Assembly: GCA_919902665.1 (NCBI GenBank)
Contig: CAKKRK010000020.1
Location: 62,001-126,000, forward strand
Reading direction: 5' to 3'
Length of the DNA: 64,000 nucleotides
From: Nitrospiraceae bacterium
Lineage (GTDB): Bacteria; Nitrospirota; Nitrospiria; Nitrospirales; Nitrospiraceae
Part shown: positions 1-8,373 of the stretch, in pieces
Position numbering within the stretch: the stretch's first letter is position 1
How the letters are laid out: each line of letters begins with the position of its first letter
Position numbers and translations under genes: made by a program
The notes under the pieces: generated by a model
What the model saw: only the letters and a program-made list of their open reading frames with translations
Database searches by the model: none
Told to the model about the DNA's origin: nothing

Positions 1-4
1 GTCG

Positions 5-640
5 ATGAATGCCTGTATGATCGCAAACTACCAAGTAACTGCTCTGGAGTCTTCCGAGAAGAGACCTATTTGGACTTCGAGGTATGACGATGCTGTGCAA
101 TTCGTGATCCCAAGGTATCACAGAGTTGAATCTCGTTGTCGCGGTGGGGGATGGCTCGCTCTGATTGATGTATTTGGAGGTTCTTGTAGGGAAGAACACG
201 ATTTTATTGGAACTCAGGTGCATGATGGTCTGTTAATGGCCCTCGACGAGATGCCATTGGGAAAGCCTGCTGAGTTTATAGAGCACATTCGATCACAGGG
301 ACTGGTGTGCGTCGTCACGGTGAATGTGCAAATCAACGACGATATTCCCTACAGTGAGCTTTTCAGTTTAGCGACCTTGTTCACAGTTCCTGCTTACACA
401 ACGCACAAGTATATTCTTGGTTATTCTCTGCTTTTTGATTTTAAAACCGTCAAGGAATACGAGCATCACATTACAGAGAAAGCCATCTCTGGCTGGATCT
501 CCTGGCTGCTGTTTCCAGTAATGTATTCATTTTGGGATGATATCAAGTTAAACCTGACTGAATATGGGCCACGCGCCAGTGTCATTAAGGAAACAACGAA
601 GACATTTCTGCGTGAGGCTCACCGAGAGGGTATTTTGTAG
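5..640 (+). CDS. Hypothetical protein, left edge of window
   Basis: An open frame of 211 codons that I do not recognise. The residues read as a soluble alpha/beta protein with one hydrophobic stretch (about residues 160-175, WISWLLFPVMYSFW), and no signal peptide is visible. Only four bases precede the first ATG, so the start and any ribosome binding site cannot be judged; the true gene may begin outside the window. It lies upstream of an oppositely oriented antitoxin-like gene and shows no link to the flagellar genes that follow. Confidence 0.5.
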   Translation: MNACMIANYQVTALESSEKRPIWTSRYDDAVQFVIPRYHRVESRCRGGGWLALIDVFGGSCREEHDFIGTQVHDGLLMALDEMPLGKPAEFIEHIRSQGLVCVVTVNVQINDDIPYSELFSLATLFTVPAYTTHKYILGYSLLFDFKTVKEYEHHITEKAISGWISWLLFPVMYSFWDDIKLNLTEYGPRASVIKETTKTFLREAHREGIL

Positions 641-722
641 CTCGCCGCCTCGATGTGAGAGTCAATCACATTCCGAGGAAAGACAAAGGGGGTCAGTAAG
701 TTGGGGTCGCAGTAAGTTCTAA

Positions 723-1061
723 TCACGCGACTTCCAACTCCACATGCACACGCCGGCCAAGAGCCGTGGCGATATTCACCAGGGCATCCAGCGAAAACCG
801 CGACACACGCCCGCGTAACAAGTCATTCATGCGAGGCTGGGTGACGCCGCAATGGGTTGCGGCATCGGCCTGCTTCCAGTTCTTGGCCTTGATGATAGCC
901 GCGATCTGCCGCATCAGTTCGGCCTGCGCCTGGAGATTGGCTGCCTGCTCGGGGGTGTCGGCAATCGCATTCCACACGCTGCTGAAAGTTTTGGTTTCCC
1001 CAAGGAATCGTAGTCGCTTCATGAGTTCAATATACTTGATTGGATATAGATCCGAAACCAC
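723..1061 (-). CDS. XRE-family helix-turn-helix protein, orphan antitoxin-like
   Basis: This 112-residue frame has a GTG start; an internal ATG at about codon 14 (MKRLRFLGE) is an alternative. The core reads FSSVWNAIADTPEQAANL, then NWKQADAATHCGVTQPRMND, then a recognition region ending in LVNIATALGRRVHVELE. This is the pattern of the small XRE/HTH_37 proteins that act as antitoxins and autoregulators beside RelE/Gp49-like toxins. No toxin frame is visible upstream of it (1062-1230), so the partner seems lost or elsewhere. Family assignment is confident; antitoxin activity is inferred. Confidence 0.75.
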   Translation of the reverse strand: MVSDLYPIKYIELMKRLRFLGETKTFSSVWNAIADTPEQAANLQAQAELMRQIAAIIKAKNWKQADAATHCGVTQPRMNDLLRGRVSRFSLDALVNIATALGRRVHVELEVA

Positions 1062-1401
1062 TTCCGTGCGCGATACCCATAGTTCTGCTCCGGCGAGGGC
1101 TTTCCAAAAATCGGCTTCATTAGACTTCCTGGCGATTCAGCTCGAATTCGAGTTCAAATCATCTGAAGATTTCCCGAAACACTCTCCCGTGCGGTCTTGA
1201 AACCCCGCTGTCGCTCAAAAAAGTCTATTCATGTCTCTGCTCGGTCAGTTTTGCCGAGCACGCTGTAAAGTTTTCCTCTCTCCGGACAACACCGTCAAGG
1301 CGTTCACAAAAACCAGCCTGATTATCCGCGATGTTGCACGCGGCTCACCTGGCATGGGGCTTGTATTACCCTTTGCTCGAATCACAAGAGGATTGGCATA
1401 C
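1062..1401. other. Intergenic region before fliK
   Basis: No supported gene. It holds the upstream region of the minus-strand antitoxin-like gene, a perfect 12-bp palindrome CTCGAATTCGAG at 1141-1152, and a sigma-54-like element at 1350-1364. The fliK frame is open back to 1231, but the ATG there has no Shine-Dalgarno sequence. Confidence 0.5.
1350..1364 (+). promoter_or_regulatory. Possible sigma-54 promoter for fliK-flgD-flgE
   Basis: TGGCATGGGGCTTGT has the -24 GG and the correct spacing to a -12 TTG, but the consensus GC dinucleotide at -12 is GT. Predicted transcription would start near 1376, just ahead of the GTG chosen for fliK. It matches two stronger sites of the same form before fliL and flgF. 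Moderate to weak. Confidence 0.4.
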
Positions 1402-3255
1402 GTGGATTTCATCTTTGCTGACATAGTTCCCCATCCATCCGGATCCCCTGTAGACAAGGGAGTCAGACCGTCTCGAGCCTCGACGGCTTCCAGTTCCAGT
1501 GGCAGCCGGAGGAGTTTTCCCGCTGTGCTCCAAGGAGTTCGTGCGGACGAGCGGAGGATGGAGGCTCGTGAAGCAGCCGAGGCGCGATCAGCGAGCAAGG
1601 CTGAGCGTGGGACTCGATCGAGGGAGGCGAAAGAGCGGAGTGCTCCCTCAACTCCGGCTGAGCGTGCCGAGGTGCGATCAATGAGCAAGTCTGATCGTGG
1701 GGGCCGATCGAGAGAAACACAAGAGCCGAATCCTTCTGCAACTCCGGCCGAGCGTGCTGAGGCGCGATCAACGAACAAGTCTGAACGTGGAGCCCAATCG
1801 AGGGAAATACAAGCCCAGAATGCTTCTGCCACTCAGGCTGAGCGCCCAAGCGCATCACCGTCAGAGAAAACAATCCAAGATGGAAGCAGATCCGGCAACG
1901 ATGGAAAGAGGGCCGTTGATGATTCCAGGAATGCGCCGGAGGCTACGGCTCAACCAAGCTCGGTAGGGAACGACTCTCAAGCGCAAGCCTCAATGCCGTT
2001 CGCCTCCCTGGTGCTCCCTCATGTACTAGCCCACGTGAATGACCAGACGAATGTTCCCACGGAGGGAGAAGAAGACTCTTCTGATGGAGAGTCCGTCTCT
2101 GAGCAGGAAGCTGAGGCGGACGGCGGTTCTTCAAGGTCTTCGTTGCTGGTACCTAAGGCGATGAATGCTTCCCTGACGGCACCCCATCCGACCGAAGGCC
2201 ACTCTCCTGCTGGCCATGAACGGAATGCAACGTCGGACCTGCCTGCTCATGGATCAGACGTGCCGGTGATTGGCACCGGCGGCGATTCGCATCGGGCTCA
2301 AGTCGTCAAGCCGGGCTCCCATATGAGTGCCGATGATGCCGATCCAGAGATGACGCATCGTCTGGAGTCTCGTCCCGGACCGCTGGAGTCGCCATCCGGT
2401 TCGGTTCTTCTGCAGCCCGAGACCATTGTGCGTCGGGTCTCTTCTGCCTCTCTGGGGGTGGAGCTACCGGATGGCAAACCAGAAACTGCGAAGACGGATC
2501 CCGTGCTTCGCGATGGAGGCGTATCCGATCGTTCCGCTCCAGCTCAAATGAACTGGTATACACAATCCCTTCGCGACGCTCAGGATAGCGGAGTGCGGGC
2601 GCCGTGGGGGGGGCAACAAGGACAGCGCGCGAGTGTTGATGGGGCCGAGGGGTTCAGTGAGCTCTGGGGTGAGCAACTAAGCGCTCAACGCGATCAGGCT
2701 GAAACTAAGTTACCACAGGCAACGGTCATTGACCGCCAAGTTTCTAGCGGACCGGCAACAGAGTCGATGATAGCCGGCGCTCATGGGCGTGTCATCTCCA
2801 GTCCACCACCGCCTCCTCCCACTCCTCCTAGTGTGAGTCCGGCGCCATCGTCCATGCCTGCACAGGATGCAACTGAGTCGTCGGTGCGATTTATGACACG
2901 ATCGGTGGTGTTTGATGTGGCACAGCCAGACCTGGGCCATGTAAATGTTCGTGTGGCAATGACGAATGATATGGTGCACACCTATTTCTCCACCGAGAGA
3001 CTTGAGGTGGGGCAATTCCTCGCCAACGGTCAGGATCGCCTGCAAGCCGCGTTTCAGGCAAACGGATTGGACATGGGACAATTCCGCGTGGACATCGATC
3101 GTCAGAGTGCCGGTCGCTCTTTCCAGCAGGACTCTTCTCAGGAACAAGGACACACTTGGAATCAGGGTTCGCAAGGGATGAAGTGGGGGCAGAGTCCAGA
3201 GGGACAGGATGAACCACGCACATCTCGCCATGGTCTTTTGAATGTCGTGGCGTAG
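1402..3255 (+). CDS. fliK: Flagellar hook-length control protein FliK
   Basis: FliK is the secreted ruler that stops hook growth and switches the export gate to filament substrates. The long, low-complexity, Ser/Glu/Arg-rich N-terminal part carries three 30-residue repeats. The C-terminal 120 residues fit the Flg_hook domain, with PDLGHVNVRVAMTND, then LQAAFQANGLDMGQFRVDID. A polyproline stretch (about residues 468-478) precedes it. I chose the GTG at 1402 because AGAGGA lies nine bases upstream and a sigma-54-like site would place the transcript start near 1376. The frame is open to an ATG at 1231 that has no ribosome site. flgD follows 21 bp downstream. Length about 617 aa. Confidence 0.85.
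   Translation: MDFIFADIVPHPSGSPVDKGVRPSRASTASSSSGSRRSFPAVLQGVRADERRMEAREAAEARSASKAERGTRSREAKERSAPSTPAERAEVRSMSKSDRGGRSRETQEPNPSATPAERAEARSTNKSERGAQSREIQAQNASATQAERPSASPSEKTIQDGSRSGNDGKRAVDDSRNAPEATAQPSSVGNDSQAQASMPFASLVLPHVLAHVNDQTNVPTEGEEDSSDGESVSEQEAEADGGSSRSSLLVPKAMNASLTAPHPTEGHSPAGHERNATSDLPAHGSDVPVIGTGGDSHRAQVVKPGSHMSADDADPEMTHRLESRPGPLESPSGSVLLQPETIVRRVSSASLGVELPDGKPETAKTDPVLRDGGVSDRSAPAQMNWYTQSLRDAQDSGVRAPWGGQQGQRASVDGAEGFSELWGEQLSAQRDQAETKLPQATVIDRQVSSGPATESMIAGAHGRVISSPPPPPPTPPSVSPAPSSMPAQDATESSVRFMTRSVVFDVAQPDLGHVNVRVAMTNDMVHTYFSTERLEVGQFLANGQDRLQAAFQANGLDMGQFRVDIDRQSAGRSFQQDSSQEQGHTWNQGSQGMKWGQSPEGQDEPRTSRHGLLNVVA
1576..1845 (+). repeat. Three tandem 90-bp repeats inside fliK
   Basis: Units at 1576-1665, 1666-1755 and 1756-1845 each encode 30 residues of the form AEARSxxKxERGxxSRE, ending in AER. 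They are in frame and diverged at DNA and protein level. They fall in the FliK spacer region, where length is expected to be variable. Confidence 0.85.
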
Positions 3256-3276
3256 ATCAGAAGGGAGAGACTGGAA

Positions 3277-3930
3277 ATGATCGATGTATCGCCACTCAAC
3301 TCGACGGGAACTCCAGCGACTTCGAACAAAACCGGACCTCAACAATTAGGGCAGGATGATTTTCTTAAATTGCTCGTCACGCAATTAAAGAACCAGGATC
3401 CCTTGAAACCCACCGATAATGCCGAATTTGTTTCGCAACTCACCCAATTCAGTCAGTTGGAACAGACGGCGAAGCAGTCGCAGCTCCTTCAAAGGAGCCT
3501 TGATGCGCAGAGCGCCTCGTTGCAGTTCACGCTGTTGCCCATGGTCGGTCGCCGCATCAGCATTGATCATCCGCTCACGCAGTTGGAGAATGGTCAGGCA
3601 TCGTTGACCTATGGACTCGAAAAGAATGCGGCTCGCGTGCAGATTACGATTTTAGATCAGAATCGGCAGGTCGTCCGAACGTTGGATACCACGAACCTTC
3701 AGGCCGGGCTCAACCAAGCCCGATGGGACGGGAAAGACAGTAAGGGCACCGTTATGCCGCCTGGTGTCTATGAGTATGCCATCTCTGCTGTCGATCAGCA
3801 GGGCGCGTCGATCGTCGCGAAAGGCCGTGCGCAGCTGACGGTCACGGGCGTGCGTATGGAGGAGGGACAAGCAAAGTTGGCTGTCGGAGCGTTATCCGTA
3901 GACCCGTCTGATATTGTGGAAGTGCAATAG
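3277..3930 (+). CDS. flgD: Flagellar hook assembly scaffold protein FlgD
   Basis: FlgD caps the growing hook and directs addition of FlgE subunits, then leaves. The 217-residue length is usual. The conserved N-terminal block GQDDFLKLLVTQLKNQDPLKP, followed by EFVSQLTQFSQLEQ (about residues 25-65), is diagnostic. The C-terminal half has the FLIG-like beta domain (VRTLDTTNLQAGLNQARWDGKD) typical of the family. It lies between fliK and flgE, as in many flagellar hook operons. Confidence 0.97.
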   Translation: MIDVSPLNSTGTPATSNKTGPQQLGQDDFLKLLVTQLKNQDPLKPTDNAEFVSQLTQFSQLEQTAKQSQLLQRSLDAQSASLQFTLLPMVGRRISIDHPLTQLENGQASLTYGLEKNAARVQITILDQNRQVVRTLDTTNLQAGLNQARWDGKDSKGTVMPPGVYEYAISAVDQQGASIVAKGRAQLTVTGVRMEEGQAKLAVGALSVDPSDIVEVQ

Positions 3931-3972
3931 GCGAGACTTATCCGAACCGGTTGAAGAAGGAGGTATGCACCC

Positions 3973-5709
3973 ATGGGAATTCTGTCGTCATTGTTTGCCG
4001 GAGTCAGCGGGCTCAACGCCAATGGCACGGCGCTCTCTGTCATCGGCAACAACATTGCCAACCTCAGTACCGTCGGTTTCAAGGGGAGCAAGGCGACGTT
4101 CGCGGACTTGATCAGTTCGTCGATTTCAGGAGGGTCAGGTTCGGTTCAGACCGGGATCGGCGTGGCGCTTACGTCGGTGCAGGGGAACTTCTCTCAAGGG
4201 TCGCTAGCGACCTCGTCCAATGTGCTGGACCTGGCCATAGACGGCAACGGCTTTTTCATGGTGAGAGATTCCCAGAATGCCACTTTCTATTCTCGTGCCG
4301 GTCTGTTCCGGCTCGATAAGAACAACAATGTGGTCGATCCGACCGGATTCAAATTGCAGGGTTTTCTGGCCGACGCCACCGGCACGATCACCGGTACGAT
4401 CGGTGATGTGGCGCTGCCTTCCACCACCGCGTCGCCGCGGGCCACGACCACGGCCTTTGTTGCTGCCAACTTGAATTCAGCGACAGTGCTGACAGGTGTT
4501 CGCGGCAACATCGTGGCGTCCGCGGCATCGGTGACCACCACCGCAGCCGGGAACACTTCATTCAATATCAATCTGAACGGGGACGGGGTTCGGACGATCA
4601 CCGTGGCAAACGGGTTGACCGGCTCGGCGCTTGCCACGGCGGTTCAAAATGCCGTGCGCGCGTTGGTCCCCAACGATCCGTTCAAATCCGCTGCCTATGC
4701 GGGATTTACTGCGTCGGTCAATGCATCCAATATCTTCACCTTTGCGTCGGGCCTGACAGGCACGACGAACAATTCCACGACCGGGACCGGAACGGTTGTG
4801 GTGACGGCGAACGGAGCTGATACCTTGGCGAGCAATCTCAACATGCTGGCGCCGACGTCGACGACCGGTACGGACTTTCAGCTCTCGGATCCGCCCGCCA
4901 CTTCGAATTTTTCGACATCGATGACGGTGTTTGATTCTCTCGGGAACAGTCATTTGCTGACGACGTACTTCACGAAGGTCGGCGCCAACAGCTGGAACTA
5001 CAACACGGTGGCGCCTGCGAGCGACGTCGTCACGGCAAACTATGATCCGAGCAATGTCGACGCCAGCTTGGGGATCGTTCGGGTTGCGTCCGGCACGTTA
5101 ACGTTCGGGACGGATGGGACGTTGGATCGAGAGAGCACGGTGATTCGGTACGATACCGGGACTGCAGCGGGGACGTCCGGCACGGTGCCGGGAGAGTTAC
5201 AGATCGACTTTAACGGTGCGACGCCAGACCAGCTGCTTGCCATGAATTTCGGTTCCAGCGTGACGACCGACGGTGGGAGCGGACTCGATGGAACGACGCA
5301 GTTCGGGTCGACCTCGGCGCTCGTGCAGCAAACGCAGGATGGGTTTGCCGCCGGCTCGCTCCAGGCCTTCTCCGTGGATGGGAACGGCATCATCAATGGC
5401 CGTTTTTCGAACGGTCAGCTGCGCGCGTTGGCGCAGGTGGTGCTCGCACGCTTCCCGGATCCCATTGGGTTGACGCGGACTGGTAAAAACACCTTTGCTC
5501 AGTCCGGGAATTCCGGCCAGCCGGTCACGGGAACCCCGGACAGTGCGGGGCTTGGACGGGTCTTGTCCAATTCGTTGGAATTGTCGAATGTCGACCTCGG
5601 AGAAAGTTTTATTGATATGATCCAGGCACAGCGCGGGTTCCAGGCGAACTCGCGCGTGATTACCACGTCCGACGAAATCTTACAGGAATTGGTCAATCTG
5701 AAACGGTAG
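3973..5709 (+). CDS. flgE: Flagellar hook protein FlgE
   Basis: The structural subunit of the hook, exported by the flagellar type III system. The N-terminus MGILSSLFAGVSGLNANG plus IGNNIANLSTVGFKGSKATF is the D0 rod/hook signature; the C-terminus ends in SNVDLGESFIDMIQAQRGFQANSRVI, the matching helix. At 578 residues it is longer than enterobacterial FlgE (about 400), the extra length being Thr/Ala/Gly-rich beta domains in the middle (about residues 150-400). AAGGAGG lies just upstream of the ATG. A hairpin follows the stop. Confidence 0.97.
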   Translation: MGILSSLFAGVSGLNANGTALSVIGNNIANLSTVGFKGSKATFADLISSSISGGSGSVQTGIGVALTSVQGNFSQGSLATSSNVLDLAIDGNGFFMVRDSQNATFYSRAGLFRLDKNNNVVDPTGFKLQGFLADATGTITGTIGDVALPSTTASPRATTTAFVAANLNSATVLTGVRGNIVASAASVTTTAAGNTSFNINLNGDGVRTITVANGLTGSALATAVQNAVRALVPNDPFKSAAYAGFTASVNASNIFTFASGLTGTTNNSTTGTGTVVVTANGADTLASNLNMLAPTSTTGTDFQLSDPPATSNFSTSMTVFDSLGNSHLLTTYFTKVGANSWNYNTVAPASDVVTANYDPSNVDASLGIVRVASGTLTFGTDGTLDRESTVIRYDTGTAAGTSGTVPGELQIDFNGATPDQLLAMNFGSSVTTDGGSGLDGTTQFGSTSALVQQTQDGFAAGSLQAFSVDGNGIINGRFSNGQLRALAQVVLARFPDPIGLTRTGKNTFAQSGNSGQPVTGTPDSAGLGRVLSNSLELSNVDLGESFIDMIQAQRGFQANSRVITTSDEILQELVNLKR

Positions 5710-5727
5710 ATCCATTTCTTCGCGGTA

Positions 5728-5756
5728 GGGCTGGGAGCGATCGTCACTCCCAGCCC
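5728..5756 (+). terminator. Hairpin after flgE
   Basis: A perfect 10-bp stem (GGGCTGGGAG with CTCCCAGCCC) and a 9-base loop, beginning 18 bases after the flgE stop. No U-run follows, only a C/T-rich tract, so it may be a weak intrinsic terminator or an mRNA 3' stabiliser. Confidence 0.6.
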
Positions 5757-5830
5757 TCCTCTCCTTCACTCCGCCCTCTCATCCGGTGTCAGTCCCTACT
5801 CTTGGTCATCATCCTGTACCCTGTCAGCTT

Positions 5831-5878
5831 CTTGACGGTGTCAAGAGGTTGCTTGACAGGGCGCTCATGCGCCCTGTC
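5831..5878. repeat. Inverted repeats upstream of the fliL promoter
   Basis: CTTGAC-GGT-GTCAAG at 5831-5845 is a perfect dyad. GACAGGGCGC-TCAT-GCGCCCTGTC at 5855-5878 is a perfect 10-bp hairpin. TTGAC occurs in both. They lie about 80-130 bp upstream of the sigma-54 site, where an enhancer-binding protein would be expected, but the second could equally be a terminator stem. Confidence 0.5.
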
Positions 5879-5959
5879 GTGTGTGGCGCTGGTTGTATGG
5901 GAGTGTGCGCCAGATATGGTGATTCGTGATTCCTCTTATCGGTGAGTCGCAAAGTGTGG

Positions 5960-5975
5960 TGGCATATGCATTGCA
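5960..5975 (+). promoter_or_regulatory. Sigma-54 promoter for the fliL-fliA operon
   Basis: TGGCAT-ATGCA-TTGCA matches the -24/-12 consensus with exact spacing (GG at 5961-5962, GC at 5973-5974). Predicted start near 5986, about 29 bases before the fliL ATG, which has its own GAGGAGG. Confidence 0.75.
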
Positions 5976-6014
5976 GTCTTCGCACCGGGCCAACGAGTTA
6001 ATCGAGGAGGAGTT

Positions 6015-6566
6015 ATGGCAGATGCAGCTGCAGTTGACGAAAAAGCTCCCGCCGCGGCCCCCGCTTCGGCGTTCCCCATCAAAATGCTCATTATTGTATC
6101 GGTTGTTGCCTTGGTAGTTGGGGTTGGAGGAGCGTTCGTGGTAGTCAAATTCCTGGGAGGAGCCAGTAAAGGGGTTGAGAGTTCAGAGGATCATAAAGCC
6201 GATACTGAGGTCAAAGCTGAGTCGAAGAGCGAGGTCGGTGGCAAACATGGTCAGGTTGCTTCGCCCGGCGTCATGTTTGACTTAGATCCCTTCATTGTCA
6301 ATCTCGCAGACACCCCAGACGTTCGGTATTTGAAAATAACTCTCAAGCTCGAGGCGGAGAGCGAAGCGGTCTCGGCTGAACTGTCCGCGCACATTCCTCA
6401 GATACGGGATGCGGTCCTGGTCTTGCTCAGCAGCAAGGACGTCAATGCGGTGAGGACGACGCAGGGGAAATTCCAGTTACGCGATGAAATCACGCAGCGC
6501 ATCAACGGCCTCCTGAAAAAGCCAGGCGTCCGGTCGGCGTACTTCACGGAATTTGTCGTTCAGTAA
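6015..6566 (+). CDS. fliL: Flagellar basal-body associated protein FliL
   Basis: FliL is a single-span inner-membrane protein that surrounds the stators and supports motor torque. The 183-residue product has a short cytoplasmic Ala/Pro-rich N-terminus, one membrane segment at about residues 23-47 (MLIIVSVVALVVGVGGAFVV), a charged linker, and a periplasmic stomatin-like domain with VMFDLDPFIVNLAD and YLKITLKLE. The C-terminus VRSAYFTEFVVQ is typical. SD GAGGAGG precedes the ATG. First gene of the long operon running to fliA. Confidence 0.95.
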   Translation: MADAAAVDEKAPAAAPASAFPIKMLIIVSVVALVVGVGGAFVVVKFLGGASKGVESSEDHKADTEVKAESKSEVGGKHGQVASPGVMFDLDPFIVNLADTPDVRYLKITLKLEAESEAVSAELSAHIPQIRDAVLVLLSSKDVNAVRTTQGKFQLRDEITQRINGLLKKPGVRSAYFTEFVVQ

Positions 6567-6577
6567 CAGCGGGATCT

Positions 6578-7552
6578 ATGGAAAAAATTCTCTCGCAGGA
6601 TGAAATCGACGCGCTGTTAAAGGGCGTCGTCTCCGGTGATGTGGACACGACTCCGAAGGACACTGCCCAGGAAGCCACGGGTGTCAAGGGGTACGATCTG
6701 TTTAATCAGGAGCGAATCATCCGTGGGCGGATGCCGACCATGGAAATGATCAACGACCGATTCATTCGCCGCCAATCGGTTGTCTGGACCGGCATGTTTC
6801 GGGAGGCCGTTGATTTTGCCGTCGTCGGGACCCAGGTGATCAAGTTCGGTGAGCTCTTGAAAAAGGTTCCGATGCCTTCATCGTTGAACGTGTTTCATAT
6901 GGCGCCATTACGGGGTAGCGCACTCTTCGTAATGGACGCGTTCCTTGTGTACTTGATCGTGGACTACTTCTTTGGGGGCAAAGGGCAGACCCACGTGAAG
7001 CCTGAGGGGCGAGACTTCACGCCCGTCCAACTGCGGATCATCAAGAAGCTGTTGCTGCTATCGCTTGTCGACCTGGAAAAGGCGTGGCAAGCCGTCGTGC
7101 CGATCAAGGTGGAGTATGTGCGGTCTGAGAGCAACCCTCAGTTTGCAATGGTGGTGACCGCATCTGAAATTGTCGTCGTTGTCACGTTACAGGTCATTTT
7201 AGGAGAAACGACCAGGGATCTATACATCGTCTATCCCTACAGTATGCTTGAACCGATCAAGGAGAAACTCTATTCAGGCCTCGTCTCCGATCAAGTCGAT
7301 CAAAACGGCGAGTGGAGCCATCGATTCCGAGAGCGACTTCACGAGTGTCCGCTTCCGATTGCGGTACGGATGGGAACCGCCACGGTTACGGTGAAGGATG
7401 TGATGAATTTTGCACCGGGCGATGTGATCTTACTTGACCAGCATCCAGGAGATCCGCTCGACTGCTATATCGAGGGACATCACAAATTTCAGGGTAGTCC
7501 TGGAATTTACAAGGGGAATCACGCGTGCCGCGTGACCAAAGTCGTGAGCTAG
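6578..7552 (+). CDS. fliM: Flagellar motor switch protein FliM
   Basis: FliM is the C-ring subunit that binds CheY-P and reverses rotation. The N-terminal LSQDEIDALL is the CheY-binding motif. The middle domain contains ERIIRGRMPTMEMINDRFIR, and the last 80 residues form the SpoA domain shared with FliN (LPIAVRMGTATVTVKDVMNF). The 324-residue length is normal. Eleven bases separate it from fliL, and fliN follows closely. Confidence 0.97.
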   Translation: MEKILSQDEIDALLKGVVSGDVDTTPKDTAQEATGVKGYDLFNQERIIRGRMPTMEMINDRFIRRQSVVWTGMFREAVDFAVVGTQVIKFGELLKKVPMPSSLNVFHMAPLRGSALFVMDAFLVYLIVDYFFGGKGQTHVKPEGRDFTPVQLRIIKKLLLLSLVDLEKAWQAVVPIKVEYVRSESNPQFAMVVTASEIVVVVTLQVILGETTRDLYIVYPYSMLEPIKEKLYSGLVSDQVDQNGEWSHRFRERLHECPLPIAVRMGTATVTVKDVMNFAPGDVILLDQHPGDPLDCYIEGHHKFQGSPGIYKGNHACRVTKVVS

Positions 7553-7577
7553 TCATGACACCAACGAGAGAGTGACT

Positions 7578-7946
7578 ATGGCTGAGTCAAACTTCGCAAC
7601 CCGTGCCGATTCGCAGGCGAGCGATCACCAATCCCCGCAGCCGGCTTCGTTCCCGTCGGTTCAGAGCGCGGTGACCGACGGTGCTCCGAAGAATATCGAC
7701 TTTCTCCTGGATATTCCGATGAGCGTCACCGTGTATGTCGGATCCACGAAGATGGCCATTCGGGATCTGTTGCAACTAGCTCAAGGCTCCGTCATTGAGT
7801 TGGATAAACTTGCGGGGGAACCGATGGAGGTGATGGTGAACAACAAGCTGGTTGCACGCGGTGAAGTTGTGGTCGTCAACGAGAAATTCGGTATTCGCTT
7901 GACGGATGTCGTGAGCGCGGCGGAACGCGTCCAACACCTGCGCTGA
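7578..7946 (+). CDS. fliN: Flagellar motor switch protein FliN
   Basis: C-ring base subunit. The C-terminal SpoA domain covers about residues 38-118 (NIDFLLDIPMSVTVYVGST; LVARGEVVVVNEKFGIRL). The N-terminal 35 residues are polar and poorly conserved. The frame is also open from a GTG six bases upstream (7572); I prefer the ATG at 7578 because GAGAG lies at normal spacing. About 122 aa. Confidence 0.95.
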   Translation: MAESNFATRADSQASDHQSPQPASFPSVQSAVTDGAPKNIDFLLDIPMSVTVYVGSTKMAIRDLLQLAQGSVIELDKLAGEPMEVMVNNKLVARGEVVVVNEKFGIRLTDVVSAAERVQHLR

Positions 7947-7965
7947 ATGATCCGAAGGAGAGGCC

Positions 7966-8373
7966 GTGATTGATCTGTGGGAAAGCCTGTTTCGCACCGT
8001 CGCAGCCCTGGCCATTGTGCTGGTGCTGATGGGGATTGTCGCGGTGACGGTCCGGCGAGTGATGGGGCAACGACTGGGGATTGCCGGTGGGCGCCCGCTC
8101 GTTCGACTCTTGGCCAGCGGCTATATCGCTCCGCGCAAGACCATTGCCCTCGTGTCGGTTGCGGGTGAGTATTTGATTGTGGGGACGACCGCGACCGATC
8201 TTGTTCCGCTAGGACGCATCAGCGATTCAGTTGAATTGCGGGAATTACTCGCTCTCAACAGCGAGAACGCCTCCACCGAGGCGGCGTCGGCCTCTCAGGA
8301 AAGGTTTGCGTCCTGGCTGCGGCGTCTCCCGTTCGGTGCGTTGCATCATAACAAGGGACTTCATGGCCGATAA
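7966..8373 (+). CDS. fliO: Flagellar biosynthesis protein FliO
   Basis: FliO helps assemble the FliP ring of the export gate. It is a 135-residue protein with one N-terminal membrane helix (about residues 8-28) and the cytoplasmic motif RLLASGYIAPRKTIALVSVAGEYLIVGTT seen across FliO proteins. The start is GTG at 7966 with AAGGAGAGG upstream. Its 3' end overlaps the fliP start by 11 bp, implying translational coupling. Confidence 0.9.
   Translation: MIDLWESLFRTVAALAIVLVLMGIVAVTVRRVMGQRLGIAGGRPLVRLLASGYIAPRKTIALVSVAGEYLIVGTTATDLVPLGRISDSVELRELLALNSENASTEAASASQERFASWLRRLPFGALHHNKGLHGR

Larger units (their letters stand above)
5710..6014. other. Intergenic region between flgE and fliL
   Basis: No gene seen in 305 bp. 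In order it holds a terminator-like hairpin (5728-5756), a dyad and a second perfect hairpin (5831-5878), and a sigma-54 promoter (5960-5975). The layout suggests the hook operon ends here and the switch/export operon starts. Confidence 0.7.

Noticed and set aside
766-1200. 144-codon plus-strand frame opposite the antitoxin-like gene
   Set aside because: It is the mirror of a recognisable XRE gene; its residues show no family pattern.
1231-1401. Upstream extension of the fliK frame to the ATG at 1231
   Set aside because: No ribosome site before 1231, and the sigma-54-like element plus AGAGGA favour the GTG at 1402.
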